Made by a program: the position numbers and the translations under genes | The notes under the pieces: model-generated | What the model saw: the letters and a program-made list of their open reading frames with translations, nothing else | Database searches by the model: none | Told to the model about the DNA's origin: nothing | In this document: one piece after another, positions 47,885-57,165 of the stretch | Layout: each line of letters opens with the position of its first letter | How positions within the stretch are numbered: position 1 is the stretch's first letter | From: JANQQN01 sp964519665 | Lineage (GTDB): Bacteria > Myxococcota > Kuafuiibacteriia > Kuafuiibacteriales > Kuafuiibacteriaceae | Reading direction: 5' to 3' | DNA: 64,000 bases | NCBI GenBank assembly: GCA_964519665.1 | Contig: CAZFIV010000028.1 | Location: 1 to 64,000 of the forward strand

Positions 47885-49652
47885 CCCCTTCAAGGGGAAG
47901 ACCAAGGAAGGGCTTGAGACCATGCACGAGGAATTCCTCGAGCTGGGCAAGTCCTACGACTACGTCTACGTGAAGGTGCAGCGTCGCAACAGCAAAGGCG
48001 CGTTGGCCACCCTCGCGAGCTTTCGTGTGAAGCCGGAGACGCTCTTCGAGCTGGACGAGTACGTCATGAAGATGAGCGGGGGCGGCTCGTACCGCGTCAC
48101 CGTCTCGTCCCCAAACCACAAGTCGATCCCCATCATCACGCCGTTCACGATGGAGATCGACGGCATGCCGACCCCGTGGCCTCACGCAGGCACCCCGACG
48201 GATCAGGCAGGCTATTCACCGCGAGCAGCAAGCACCACCGTCGCTCTAGGAACCGATGCCATGATCCCACCGCACCTTCGAGGCTACCCCCCGCACGTTC
48301 AGCAGCACTACATGCAGCAAGCCGCAAAGATGCGGCCGCAGACAGGCGCGCTTGGGCCTGGAGCGACTGTCCCTTCGGACGCGTTCGCCATCGAACAGCT
48401 GGGCGAGCAGAAGGCGAAGAACGCGAAGCTCGAAGCCGAGGTCAAGGCGATGAACGATCGCTACGCCAGCGACGTCAGTCGACTTCGCGACGAGCTGATG
48501 GCGCTGCGCGCCGAGTCGGCGAAACGGGAGAGTCACGCGGAGATCGAAGCGCTCCGCGCGGAGCTTCGCATGATGCGAGAAGCCCCCAAGCCCGAGCCTG
48601 CGAAGCCGGCATTCGATCTCAACGCCATGGCCGCGATCGTCGGGGCCATGGCGCCGATCGTGACCGCGATGGTGAACTCGCGGTCGACGGCGGCGAGCGA
48701 ATCCCTCCGGATGCAGCAGGAAGGCATGAACAACCTCATGCGCGCGACGCTGGAGCAAGGGAACAAGCCAGACTCCATGATGGAGTTGCTCACGAAGCTT
48801 GGGCCGCTTCTGCTGCCGCTCGTGCAGGACTTCATGAAGCAGAAGGATCCGGAGAAGCAGGCCGCGCTCTACGAGGCGATGGTTTCGTCCAACCTCAACC
48901 AGACGTCGATGGTCGCGCAGCTTCTCTTCGAGTTCGCGAACGCGCAGGCTGGCGAAGAGGGCAAGTGGTGGGTCGAGCCCGTCAAGGAGATCCTTGGGGG
49001 CGTCGTTCGTGCCACTGAGGGCTACGCTATGTCTCCCGGGGGTCTTCCGGGGCAGCCCCGACTTCCTGGGCAGCCCTCGGCACCGCAGGCGCCCGCAGGA
49101 GCGGCGCAACCGGTACAGACGGGTCCGACGCAGGGCTACGAGCCCGTCGTGCTCGACGGGGATGCGGCGTCGAATGCGCAGGCACACCACCTTCCGCAGA
49201 CGGTGGCGTGGATGTTCGGCATGCTGCCGGATCACTTCAAGGAAGAGGGCTGGCGGAACGTGCTCGAAGCGCTTCACCTCGAGCCGGCGATTCCCGTCGA
49301 GAAGGCTGCGGAGGTTCTTTCGGGGCGTCTCGAGGAGTGCATGGAGGCCGACGACCTCCCGGCTGAGTACTTCGAGGGCTTCCGCGAAAACCCGGGGACC
49401 GTTCTTGGGCAGCTGCTTTCGCGGTTGCCGATCAGCGGCTCGCGTCCGGACTGGGCGAACCAGGTTATCGCCTACACGATCCAGATGCTTGTCATCGACG
49501 GCTGGCTGGACGCGCGTCACGCGCCCTTCGAGCTGCCGCCGGAGTACTACGCGAGTCAGAAGGAAGCCGCTGCCGTGGTCGACACGACGGGGGCTCCCGT
49601 GTCGCAGGAGCTTCAAGACGCGGAGAATCAAGTCGTCGCGCAGACGGCTTGA
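47862..49652 (+). CDS. Large helical protein of unknown function
   Basis: 596 residues starting MPTTKTNNPFKGKTKEGLET. N-terminal ~90-residue beta domain (YDYVYVKVQRRNSKGALATL), a coiled coil at ~180-235, hydrophobic helix MAAIVGAMAPIVTAMV, then helical repeats and a Pro/Gln linker at ~395-430. Could be a scaffold or replication-associated protein. Highly expressed-looking codon use. No family recognised. Confidence 0.6.
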   Translation: MPTTKTNNPFKGKTKEGLETMHEEFLELGKSYDYVYVKVQRRNSKGALATLASFRVKPETLFELDEYVMKMSGGGSYRVTVSSPNHKSIPIITPFTMEIDGMPTPWPHAGTPTDQAGYSPRAASTTVALGTDAMIPPHLRGYPPHVQQHYMQQAAKMRPQTGALGPGATVPSDAFAIEQLGEQKAKNAKLEAEVKAMNDRYASDVSRLRDELMALRAESAKRESHAEIEALRAELRMMREAPKPEPAKPAFDLNAMAAIVGAMAPIVTAMVNSRSTAASESLRMQQEGMNNLMRATLEQGNKPDSMMELLTKLGPLLLPLVQDFMKQKDPEKQAALYEAMVSSNLNQTSMVAQLLFEFANAQAGEEGKWWVEPVKEILGGVVRATEGYAMSPGGLPGQPRLPGQPSAPQAPAGAAQPVQTGPTQGYEPVVLDGDAASNAQAHHLPQTVAWMFGMLPDHFKEEGWRNVLEALHLEPAIPVEKAAEVLSGRLEECMEADDLPAEYFEGFRENPGTVLGQLLSRLPISGSRPDWANQVIAYTIQMLVIDGWLDARHAPFELPPEYYASQKEAAAVVDTTGAPVSQELQDAENQVVAQTA

Positions 49653-49684
49653 TCGAATTCGCTACTACAAGCTTGACGAGAGTC

Positions 49685-49751
49685 CTCGGCATGTGGCAGA
49701 CCGACAAGCCGACGCTAGGAGATAGCGTCTTCTTGATTGCCACATGCCGAA
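49685..49751 (+). promoter_or_regulatory. Nested palindrome overlapping the helicase start
   Basis: Outer perfect 14-bp stem CTCGGCATGTGGCA / TGCCACATGCCGAG (49685-49698 / 49738-49751) and inner 7-bp stem GACGCTA / TAGCGTC (49711-49717 / 49723-49729, loop GGAGA). The ATG of the 49744 gene sits inside the outer 3' arm and no ribosome site is accessible. Confidence 0.75.
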
Positions 49752-51447
49752 GATCTACCGATCCCGCCGAGGCTGGATCGCGGTCCGCTGGGAGTACGAT
49801 CGTCATGTTCCGACGATGCAGGCTCCCGCGGACTTCGATTGCCTGAACGAAATCCCGGGCGTCCAGGCTTCCTGGAACCACGAGCTGGGGATCGGCCACG
49901 TCGACGCGTCGGACAACGCGTGGCGCACCGACGTCATGCGGGATCTCTGGGAAGCCGTTCAAGACGGCGTCGCCGACGCAGACGCGCTTGGGTTGCTTCC
50001 GGACCCGCCGACTCCTTGGCAATCGAAGCGAACGTTGTACCCGCACCAGGAGGCCGGCGTTCGCTTTCTCTTGGAGAACGGCGGGGGCCTTCTCGCCGAT
50101 GAGATGGGGCTGGGCAAATCCACGACGGCCTTGGTCGCGGCGCAGTCGGTGCTCCAGGCGCAGGGCGGCGATCGCCCGCTGCTGATCGTTGCCCCCAGCT
50201 ACACGCGGGCGACGTGGCGTCGGGAGTGCTTGGCCACTGGCGTTATCGATTCCGAAGAAGACTTCTGGTCGATGACAGGCCGCAAGGGCGAGGGCGCCAA
50301 CTACGCGGCCGCCGTCTGGTTCTGCCACTACGAAATCGTCGACGACTGGTCGATGTCGATCTACGTGAATGAGCGTGGGCGTCCGGGGGCGGTGATTCTC
50401 GATGAAGTCCACTGGGCAAAGAACCCGAAGACGAAACGGGGCAAGGCGGCGGCGCTCGTCGCAGGGCTCGCGCCGTTCACGGCTGCGCTTACGGGGACGC
50501 CCCTCGCGAACCGCCCCGGCGAGCTGTGGAACGCCCTCACGGCGGTTTGCGGGTCGAAGAGCTTCGGGAGTCGCTTCGAGTTTCGCGTCCGCTACTGCGG
50601 AGCGAGCCACAACGGCCGCGCGTGGGTCGATGGCGGCGTTACGAACGTTGCGGAGCTGCGCCAACGCCTTGGGAACGTTTATCTGCGTCGTACCAAAGCC
50701 GATGTCGCGATCGATCTCCCGCCGCTCCGTCGAGATCTTCGAATCCTCGAAGACGTAGAGACGGGCGTGGAGCTGAACGCCGACCAGATCCGCCAGATCT
50801 ACAACATCTTCATCTACGGAGGCGGGGGGCGCGAAAGTCTTCGGCTCCTTTCGAAGCTTCGCAAAGACACGAGCGCTGCGAAGATGAAGGCGACCGCCGA
50901 CATGGTTGCGGGCGCAGTGCAGGCCGGCGAGAGCTGTGTCGTCTTCACGTGGCAGCGTGCGACCGCGAATCGCCTTGCGAAGCTTCTCGTCAAGCGGGGC
51001 GTGCATGACGCAGTTGTCGGTGTGGTACACGGAGGCGTCTCGGATGCAGAACGGCAGCTGCGTCTCGAAGAGGCGGCGAGCATCGCGGTCTTGGAGCCGA
51101 ACGTGCTCGTCGCAACTCTCGATTCGCTCAAGGAGGGCGTGACGCTGACGTGGGCGACGCGGGTCTACCTCCACGACTTCAGCTGGGTCCCCTCCGACAT
51201 GCTCCAGGCGGAGGCCCGCCTACACCGCATCAGTCAGGACAGCCCGGTCGTTTCTACGTGGGTCGCGTTGGATCGGTCCATGGACATGCTCATTCTCGAG
51301 GCGTTCAAGCACAAGGCGCAGCACCAGGCGGACGCGCTCGATTGGCAGCAGATGTCACAGGTCCTTGCTGAGATGGGGCTTAGCGGTGCCGATGATCTTC
51401 AGGACGAAGGACGCCGCATTCTCGAACACTGGAAGGCGTGCAAATGA
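49744..51447 (+). CDS. SNF2/SWI2-type superfamily-2 ATPase
   Basis: 567 residues. Motif I ADEMGLGKSTT (118-128), motif II DEVH (220-223), motif III LTGTPLANRPGE (249-260), motif V region TWATRVYLHDF and motif VI HRISQD. Helicase_C follows. Matches SNF2-like helicases (SMARCAL1-type) of large phages, which remodel forked DNA. Heads a recombination/replication operon with ATGA-coupled nucleases. Confidence 0.9.
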   Translation: MPKIYRSRRGWIAVRWEYDRHVPTMQAPADFDCLNEIPGVQASWNHELGIGHVDASDNAWRTDVMRDLWEAVQDGVADADALGLLPDPPTPWQSKRTLYPHQEAGVRFLLENGGGLLADEMGLGKSTTALVAAQSVLQAQGGDRPLLIVAPSYTRATWRRECLATGVIDSEEDFWSMTGRKGEGANYAAAVWFCHYEIVDDWSMSIYVNERGRPGAVILDEVHWAKNPKTKRGKAAALVAGLAPFTAALTGTPLANRPGELWNALTAVCGSKSFGSRFEFRVRYCGASHNGRAWVDGGVTNVAELRQRLGNVYLRRTKADVAIDLPPLRRDLRILEDVETGVELNADQIRQIYNIFIYGGGGRESLRLLSKLRKDTSAAKMKATADMVAGAVQAGESCVVFTWQRATANRLAKLLVKRGVHDAVVGVVHGGVSDAERQLRLEEAASIAVLEPNVLVATLDSLKEGVTLTWATRVYLHDFSWVPSDMLQAEARLHRISQDSPVVSTWVALDRSMDMLILEAFKHKAQHQADALDWQQMSQVLAEMGLSGADDLQDEGRRILEHWKACK

Positions 51448-52445
51448 CCATTCGCATCCCAGTCCCGCCGCATCGTCATGAGCCCGCGCCAGACCGACGG
51501 GGCGTCGAAGACGTGCTGGGCATCAAGGGCGGGGCATCAGCACGAGGCTCCACGTATTGGAAGCGCTTGAAGACGTGTCCGCGGGAGCATGCGCTCTACC
51601 ACATCGGCCTTCGTCGCACGAAGCCGAGCGATGCGCTCGATATGGGCAAGCTCTTCCACTACGCCCTGGAGGAATACTTCAAGGCGATCCAGGCGCATCA
51701 GATCAAAGACTACGTCGAGCGTGGGGTGTACGACAACGCGTATTTCTGGGGCAACCTTCAGCAGGCAGAGCGCGCGGCGTGGGACTTCTTGAGCGACTTC
51801 GAAAACGAAGAGGGCTACGAGAAGACGTACAAGACCCTGGAGCGCATCCTCACTCGCTATTTCGAACGGTACCGCCGAATGGATCGGTGGGAGATCGTCG
51901 CCATCGAAGAGACACTGACCTTCAAGGGCGGCATTCACTACACGTCGCGGCTCGATCTCATCGTTCGCGATCATGCCGACAGTCGCGGCGTCTGGATCGT
52001 TGAGCACAAGACGGCGCGCGCGATCACGGAAGATCTACTGCTGAACTACCAGATGGACCCGCAAATCTTGGGGCAGGTCTGGCTCTACAAGCGCTGCGTG
52101 GACCCGTCTTTCGGTCCGCTCCGCGGCGTTCTGGTCGACATCATCACGAAGCACAAGGCGCCCCAGACGCAGCGGCAGATCGTGGCGCCTTCGAAGTACC
52201 ATCTCGCGAACTTTGAGAAGGCCGCGGTGGAGTGGGAGCGTCTCGAGGAGGCGTACGAACGTCTTGGATGGCCGATGGCCCTCGGCATGTGCTCGGGCGC
52301 CGTGCGCTATTTCAAGACGTGTACGTACTACAACGTTTGCCACGATCGTCCGACCGTGGCGGTGGAAGACCTAAAGCGGGAGTTTGCGTCTCGGGGAGCC
52401 CCTTTGGGCTACGAGATGGTTCAGCCCGGAGTCGAGGAAGAATGA
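51444..52445 (+). CDS. Cas4/RecB-type PD-(D/E)XK nuclease with Fe-S cysteines
   Basis: 333 residues. Active site D171 (SRLDLIV), E187-x-K189 (IVEHKTA), Q211 region. C45 plus C283, C293 and C299 match the four-Cys Fe-S cluster of AddB/Cas4 nucleases. Likely an exonuclease for recombination or end processing. Confidence 0.88.
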   Translation: MTIRIPVPPHRHEPAPDRRGVEDVLGIKGGASARGSTYWKRLKTCPREHALYHIGLRRTKPSDALDMGKLFHYALEEYFKAIQAHQIKDYVERGVYDNAYFWGNLQQAERAAWDFLSDFENEEGYEKTYKTLERILTRYFERYRRMDRWEIVAIEETLTFKGGIHYTSRLDLIVRDHADSRGVWIVEHKTARAITEDLLLNYQMDPQILGQVWLYKRCVDPSFGPLRGVLVDIITKHKAPQTQRQIVAPSKYHLANFEKAAVEWERLEEAYERLGWPMALGMCSGAVRYFKTCTYYNVCHDRPTVAVEDLKREFASRGAPLGYEMVQPGVEEE

Positions 52446-53263
52446 ACATCGCCGATCAGATCCAGCACACGCAGTCCGTCCGGAATCCCTGGACAAGTTG
52501 GTTCGTGTACGGAGACACGGGCAGCGGCAAAACGACGCTTGCTGCGACCTTTCCGAGCCCGCTCTTCATCGAACCGGCGAACGAGAACAGCCACATCGCG
52601 CTGCTTCGGCTGACGGAGCGCAATATCCCGTTCCTGCTTGTCGGCAAGAACAGCAAGACGCGACAGAAAGTTCCGGTCCGGCAGCACATGAACGCGATCT
52701 TGAGCTACCTCGAAGACCAGCACCGCGCGATGCACAAGCAGCTCGCCGCGCGCGATCAGCTCCGGGCTCTCGGGGACGCAGCAGCGGCAGAGAAAGCGGA
52801 CCGAATCGAGCAAGACGCGTACGCGCTCTTCCCGTGGGAGACCGTCGTCTTCGAGTCCATGACGCATTACGTGGACATGTGCGTCGAGGACATTCGCCTG
52901 CATAAGAAGAAGCAGATCATGGACATGGCGGGTTGGGGCGAGTTGGGTTCGCATCTGATGACGCTGCACCATCGTCTGACGAACCTGGACGTACACACGG
53001 TTTACACAGCGCTCGCGTCGCAGAGCGACGACGGGCGCATCGGGCCTGCGTTGTCGGGCCGCGCGCGAAAGACACTCCCCTCGGCGTGCGCGGTCCTTGC
53101 GTACACGGAAACTATTCCCGGTAACTCGCAGCTCGCACCGATCCGGCGAATTCATTTCGAGAAGCGGGGCGAGTACGACACGCGAAGCCGGCTCCCCGTC
53201 GAGCTTCCGGCTTTCATCGACAACTTCAATTTCGCTCAGCACATCGAACCCAAGCTGGGCTAA
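52442..53263 (+). CDS. Phage RecA-like ATPase (AAA_24 / Sak4-type)
   Basis: 273 residues. Walker A YGDTGSGKTT (23-32), typical ATGA-coupled partner of the nuclease and the DUF669-like protein in phage recombination cassettes. Strands TVVFESMTH (Walker B-like) and HTVYTALASQSDD follow. Confidence 0.82.
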   Translation: MNIADQIQHTQSVRNPWTSWFVYGDTGSGKTTLAATFPSPLFIEPANENSHIALLRLTERNIPFLLVGKNSKTRQKVPVRQHMNAILSYLEDQHRAMHKQLAARDQLRALGDAAAAEKADRIEQDAYALFPWETVVFESMTHYVDMCVEDIRLHKKKQIMDMAGWGELGSHLMTLHHRLTNLDVHTVYTALASQSDDGRIGPALSGRARKTLPSACAVLAYTETIPGNSQLAPIRRIHFEKRGEYDTRSRLPVELPAFIDNFNFAQHIEPKLG

Positions 53264-53275
53264 GGAGACGAACCC

Positions 53276-53908
53276 ATGGCAGTGAAAATTCCCCGAGGCG
53301 AATCAGGTGGTGGCGAGTGGAAGCCGCTTCCGGATGGTGACTACGATCTGCGGATCACCAAGGTTGAAACGCGGCAGGCGAACAACCAAAACCAGGACTG
53401 GCAGTTGATGGTCCAGTACGAGACGGTCGGAGGGCTCAACCCCGGCAAGAAGCTCACGGACTGGATGTTCCTCACCAAGAGGGCGTTCTGGCGTATTGAG
53501 CGTTTGCTTGACGCGCTCATGATCGAGATGCGGGAGAGCGGCCACACCGATTCGGAAGGCGATCCCATCCTTGAGTTCGAGGAGACGGAGCTTCTTCAGC
53601 GCGTCATCTTCGCCAACGTCCGCATCGCGACGTACAAGACGAAGGACCAAGACCCTGCCGCACCTCCGCAGGGTCGCAAGAACGAGATCAAGTCCTTCGA
53701 GATCTCGATGGAAGACCCGCACTACGCGGCCGTCAAGGCAGCGAAGGAAACACAGGCCGCGCAAGAGGCCGCAGGGACGGCGCAAGCGGCTGCTCCGGCA
53801 ACGGCCGGCCAGGTTCAGACTGCGGGGCCTGTCACGCAAGCGGCGGCGCCTGCGGGACCGGCCGCGGCAGGCCCCGTCGTTCCCGCTGGCCGTCGACAGC
53901 GCCGGTGA
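53276..53908 (+). CDS. DUF669-like single-strand DNA-binding/recombination protein
   Basis: 210 residues. WKPLPDGDYDLRITKVETRQ, QLMVQYETVGG, KLTDWMFLTKRAFWRIERLL are the DUF669 strand-helix order. The C-terminal ~60 residues are Ala/Pro/Gln-rich (TAQAAAPATAGQVQTAGPVT), an SSB-like disordered tail. Acts with the RecA-like ATPase next door, by analogy. Confidence 0.72.
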   Translation: MAVKIPRGESGGGEWKPLPDGDYDLRITKVETRQANNQNQDWQLMVQYETVGGLNPGKKLTDWMFLTKRAFWRIERLLDALMIEMRESGHTDSEGDPILEFEETELLQRVIFANVRIATYKTKDQDPAAPPQGRKNEIKSFEISMEDPHYAAVKAAKETQAAQEAAGTAQAAAPATAGQVQTAGPVTQAAAPAGPAAAGPVVPAGRRQRR

Positions 53909-54432
53909 GCTTCGACCTCAACGCGTTTCTTCAGGCGGACGGCGAAGCGCAGCACAAGATGCTCGCTTCGCTTCCGTCGGAGGAGCAAGCACAGGCGTTT
54001 GCGCAGATCGAACGACACAACGCGGTCATGCGCACGGTCGGGCTCGCGTCGGCGTTCACGCCGCCGGCCCGTCTGCAACGGATCCCCGAAGACAAACGCG
54101 CAGCCGTTGCGGCTCAGGTTCTCGATTCGCAGCAGATGTTCAATCAGCTCGTAGAGAACGCGTCTGTCGAGAGCACGAATCGCGAGGAGTACCCGTACTG
54201 GCTCGCGGAGATCGTGGACAGCCGGTTCCCGGGTGGAGCCGCAATCCACGTGCCGAAGGACTTCGATCGGCTCACGTCGATCAACGACGTCATCGGCTAC
54301 TACTTCCTCTACGCGACGTTGATCGCGCCCTCCGTACATGCCCTTGCGGCGTTCAACGGAGGACGCATCACCTACAAAGAGGCCAAGGCGCCTCCTCCAG
54401 GGAGCCCGAAGAAGCTCATCCTGAGCCATTGA
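53905..54432 (+). CDS. Hypothetical protein in recombination operon
   Basis: 175 residues, GTG start, GTGA overlap. Helical head (AQHKMLASLPSEEQAQAFAQ), then mixed alpha/beta. Not recognised. The 81-base spacer that follows precedes the methylase. Confidence 0.6.
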   Translation: MSFDLNAFLQADGEAQHKMLASLPSEEQAQAFAQIERHNAVMRTVGLASAFTPPARLQRIPEDKRAAVAAQVLDSQQMFNQLVENASVESTNREEYPYWLAEIVDSRFPGGAAIHVPKDFDRLTSINDVIGYYFLYATLIAPSVHALAAFNGGRITYKEAKAPPPGSPKKLILSH

Positions 54433-54513
54433 GGCTCGCCGGCGTGGCTCCACCGGCGGACTGAACGGGGCTTTCACTACCACCACATCCTGATCCGCGG
54501 AGGAGACGCACGC

Positions 54514-55062
54514 ATGCGTGGCGAGCACACCATGGGCGGCAACGATCACGTCTGCACCCCCAAGTACATCTGGCGGCCTCTGGTCGAATGGTTCGGCAAC
54601 TCTTGGGGGCAGTTCGGCCTCGATCCGTGCTCCAACCACGGCGCGACCGTGCCTGCGGTTCGGCGAATCGTGCTTGCCAATGTCAATCCAGGGGCGGCGC
54701 TTCCGGACGGTGTTCTTCCTGCGGATGGTCTTGCGCGGGACTGGTCGGGTTACGGGGTCGTCTTCGTCAATCCGCCGTGGTCGCGGCTGAAGACGAAACA
54801 GGGACGTCGCTGGATCACGAAGTGCGCCGATGAGGCGGACGAGGCGATTCTTCTCACGAAAGCCGCCGTGAGCACGCAGTGGTTCCAAGACGGGCTTGTT
54901 CCGCAGGCGCGGGCGGTGACCTGCTACCGAGGCCGCGTCACGTTTCAGGGCAGCAGGGATCCCGCGCCGTTTCCGGTTGCGCTTAGTTACTTCGGCGACC
55001 GTCTTGATCTTTGGATGGAGACCGTTGCGCGTTGGGGGTGGACGACATGTCTGAAGCCGTGA
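54514..55062 (+). CDS. Phage Dam-like DNA adenine methyltransferase
   Basis: 182 residues, ribosome site GGAGGAG. DPCSNHG (37-43), FVNPPWS (84-90; the DPPY-type motif of N6-adenine MTases) and DEAILLTKAAVSTQWFQ. Shape of the phage N6-adenine MTase family (PF05869). Modifies viral DNA, perhaps against host restriction. Confidence 0.82.
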   Translation: MRGEHTMGGNDHVCTPKYIWRPLVEWFGNSWGQFGLDPCSNHGATVPAVRRIVLANVNPGAALPDGVLPADGLARDWSGYGVVFVNPPWSRLKTKQGRRWITKCADEADEAILLTKAAVSTQWFQDGLVPQARAVTCYRGRVTFQGSRDPAPFPVALSYFGDRLDLWMETVARWGWTTCLKP

Positions 55063-56123
55063 CACTGACCGGAACGGCGCTCGACGTTCGCGTCTTCAAG
55101 GACAGCTGGGGAGTCTTGACGCTTCGTTCGACTGGCGAGCGAGCTGATCTCGTTCGCGTCACTGGAGACGTCGCCGACTTTGGGGCAGGCGATCTTGTCG
55201 AAGTGCGTGGCTCGTTCTTCAACCACCCGCGCTATGGACGGCAGCTAAAAGCGGTCATGATCGCGCTGACGCTTCCAGATTTCGATGACGAAGCGGCTGT
55301 CGTTGGCTGGCTGAGTGCGAATCTGCTGCACGTAGGGCCGAAGCGAGCGCGCGTCATCGTGGACCGCTTCCCGGGGGAAGAGTTATGGCGTGTGCTCGAA
55401 GAGGAGCCCGAGAGGCTGCTCGAGGTCTCGGGCATTACGGAAGCCCGCCTTGCGCCGCTTCTGGAGGCGTACGCACGCGCTCAGGCAGACCGAGAGGTGC
55501 AGATTCAGCTCCACGCGTGGGGTGTTCCGCTGGCGAAAGTTCAGAAGTGGGTGAAGACGTATCGGACGACGCTCCAGGACGCCAAGGAACGCATCGAGGC
55601 GGACCCTTTCTGGCTGCTGGAGATCCCGTCGATCACGTTTTCCCAGGCGGATGCGGTGGCGAGCGCCATGGGACTTGATCTTGAAGATCCGCGGCGTGTT
55701 CGCGCGGGCATTGTCTACGCGATCCGGCAAGTCGTTCGGGTGTCGGGCCATGTCTGGGTGCAGCGCTCGGAGCTGGGGCGCGCGCTCGACAAGCTGATGA
55801 TCTACGGCGACGCCATCGATCGCGGCACGGATGAGTTGCTCGCGGAGGGGCGCCTTTACACCTGGAACAACGCATTTTTCACGACAACGGCGCTCCGCAA
55901 CGCCGAGCGTGATGTGGCGCGGTTTCTATCTGCGCGAAGGGGACGACAGAATGAGCGAGGTCAAGTTGACGCCGGCGCAGGAAGCCGCCGTCGAAACGAT
56001 TTTGGCGGGGTCGACCGTCCTACTTACGGGTTCGGCTGGGACGGGGAAGACGACGGTGCTGCGTACCGCGTTGAGTCGGATGGCGAATCTTGGGATGACG
56101 GCGCTGATGGCGCCGACGGGTAA
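55047..56123 (+). CDS. RecD2-type N-terminal domain protein (part 1 of a split helicase)
   Basis: 358 residues as read. OB-like strand set (~5-75), helix-hairpin-helix LLHVGPKRARVIVDRFPGEE, second HhH (EIPSITFSQADAVASAMG) and the lead-in helix ALRNAERDVARFLSA that normally runs straight into the RecD2 motor. Beyond ~55945 the frame becomes a shadow of the motor gene (low-complexity tail). The motor is in the +1 frame; skipping one G in AAGGGGAC would join them. Confidence 0.72.
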   Translation: MSEAVTLTGTALDVRVFKDSWGVLTLRSTGERADLVRVTGDVADFGAGDLVEVRGSFFNHPRYGRQLKAVMIALTLPDFDDEAAVVGWLSANLLHVGPKRARVIVDRFPGEELWRVLEEEPERLLEVSGITEARLAPLLEAYARAQADREVQIQLHAWGVPLAKVQKWVKTYRTTLQDAKERIEADPFWLLEIPSITFSQADAVASAMGLDLEDPRRVRAGIVYAIRQVVRVSGHVWVQRSELGRALDKLMIYGDAIDRGTDELLAEGRLYTWNNAFFTTTALRNAERDVARFLSARRGRQNERGQVDAGAGSRRRNDFGGVDRPTYGFGWDGEDDGAAYRVESDGESWDDGADGADG

Positions 56124-57165
56124 GGCGGCCAAGCGGATGGACGAAGTCATCGGCTTCGGTCCAACGCCTACGACCATTCATCGAGCGCTTGCCTACCAGC
56201 CGGACGGGCTTCCGGGGCACGATGCGTCCAATCCGCTCCCATTCGAGCGGATCATCGTAGACGAGAGTTCAATGATCGACATCGAGCTGATGGCGCACCT
56301 TCTGCGGGCGACGCCGCGAACGTGCTCTGTCGTCTTTGTCGGCGACGGCGCCCAGCTCCCCCCTGTCGGACCGGGGCAGCCCTTCCGAGACATGCTGGAG
56401 ATCGACGGCATCTCGAAGATCGAGCTGACCGAAGTGCATCGGGCGGCGCAGGACAGCTGGGTGTGTCGAGAGTCCCCGAAGATCCGAGACGGGCAGTGGC
56501 CCGATCTGACGGAGACGCACGACTTCGTTTTCTCCGAGGGTGCGCCGGCGTCGCTCCGGTCGTCTATCGTCGCGACGGTTCGTTATCTCTGGGGACAGGG
56601 CGAAGACGACATGGTCGTCCTCACGCCTCAGCACAAAGGCCCGCTCGGCCGCATCGCCCTCAACGAGCTTCTTCAGGCCGCGCGGTGGGAAGGCGGTCGC
56701 CCGCGTGCCTGGTCGCGCGCGAAGATCCAGGGCGACGCCGCAAACATCTACATCGGCGATCCTGTCATGCAGACGATCAACGATTACGAAAAGGGCGTCT
56801 TCAACGGGGAAGTCGGGACGGCAGTCGACATCCGGCAGCATGTTGTGCCGGGGAAGAAGCCGGCGGACATGCTTTTCGTGGCGTACCCGGGACGTGAAGA
56901 GCTGGTCCCGTACGACATGTACGCGAGCTATTCGTTGATGCTCGCGTACGCGATGACCATTCACAAGAGCCAGGGCTCGGAGTGGCGGACGGTGCTCACC
57001 GTCTGTCACTCCGCGCACGACTTCATGCTCAACCGAGGGCTCTTCTACACGGCGGTCACGCGCACGAAGGATTCGCTCATCCTCTTCGGCGACCGCGGTG
57101 GCATCGGCAAGGCGCTCCGTACGCCGGTGTCGACGCGACGGACGAAGCTGAAGGAAGCGGTCTGA
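55951..57165 (+). CDS. RecD2-type superfamily-1 DNA helicase motor (part 2)
   Basis: 404 residues from ATG 55951. Walker A GSAGTGKTT (27-35), VDESSMID (103-110), GDGAQLPPVGPGQPF (motif III), IHKSQGSEW and YTAVTRTKD (motifs V/VI). Works as a 5'-3' helicase in replication and repair. Begins 173 bases inside the previous frame; normal family members are one polypeptide. Confidence 0.88.
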   Translation: MSEVKLTPAQEAAVETILAGSTVLLTGSAGTGKTTVLRTALSRMANLGMTALMAPTGKAAKRMDEVIGFGPTPTTIHRALAYQPDGLPGHDASNPLPFERIIVDESSMIDIELMAHLLRATPRTCSVVFVGDGAQLPPVGPGQPFRDMLEIDGISKIELTEVHRAAQDSWVCRESPKIRDGQWPDLTETHDFVFSEGAPASLRSSIVATVRYLWGQGEDDMVVLTPQHKGPLGRIALNELLQAARWEGGRPRAWSRAKIQGDAANIYIGDPVMQTINDYEKGVFNGEVGTAVDIRQHVVPGKKPADMLFVAYPGREELVPYDMYASYSLMLAYAMTIHKSQGSEWRTVLTVCHSAHDFMLNRGLFYTAVTRTKDSLILFGDRGGIGKALRTPVSTRRTKLKEAV

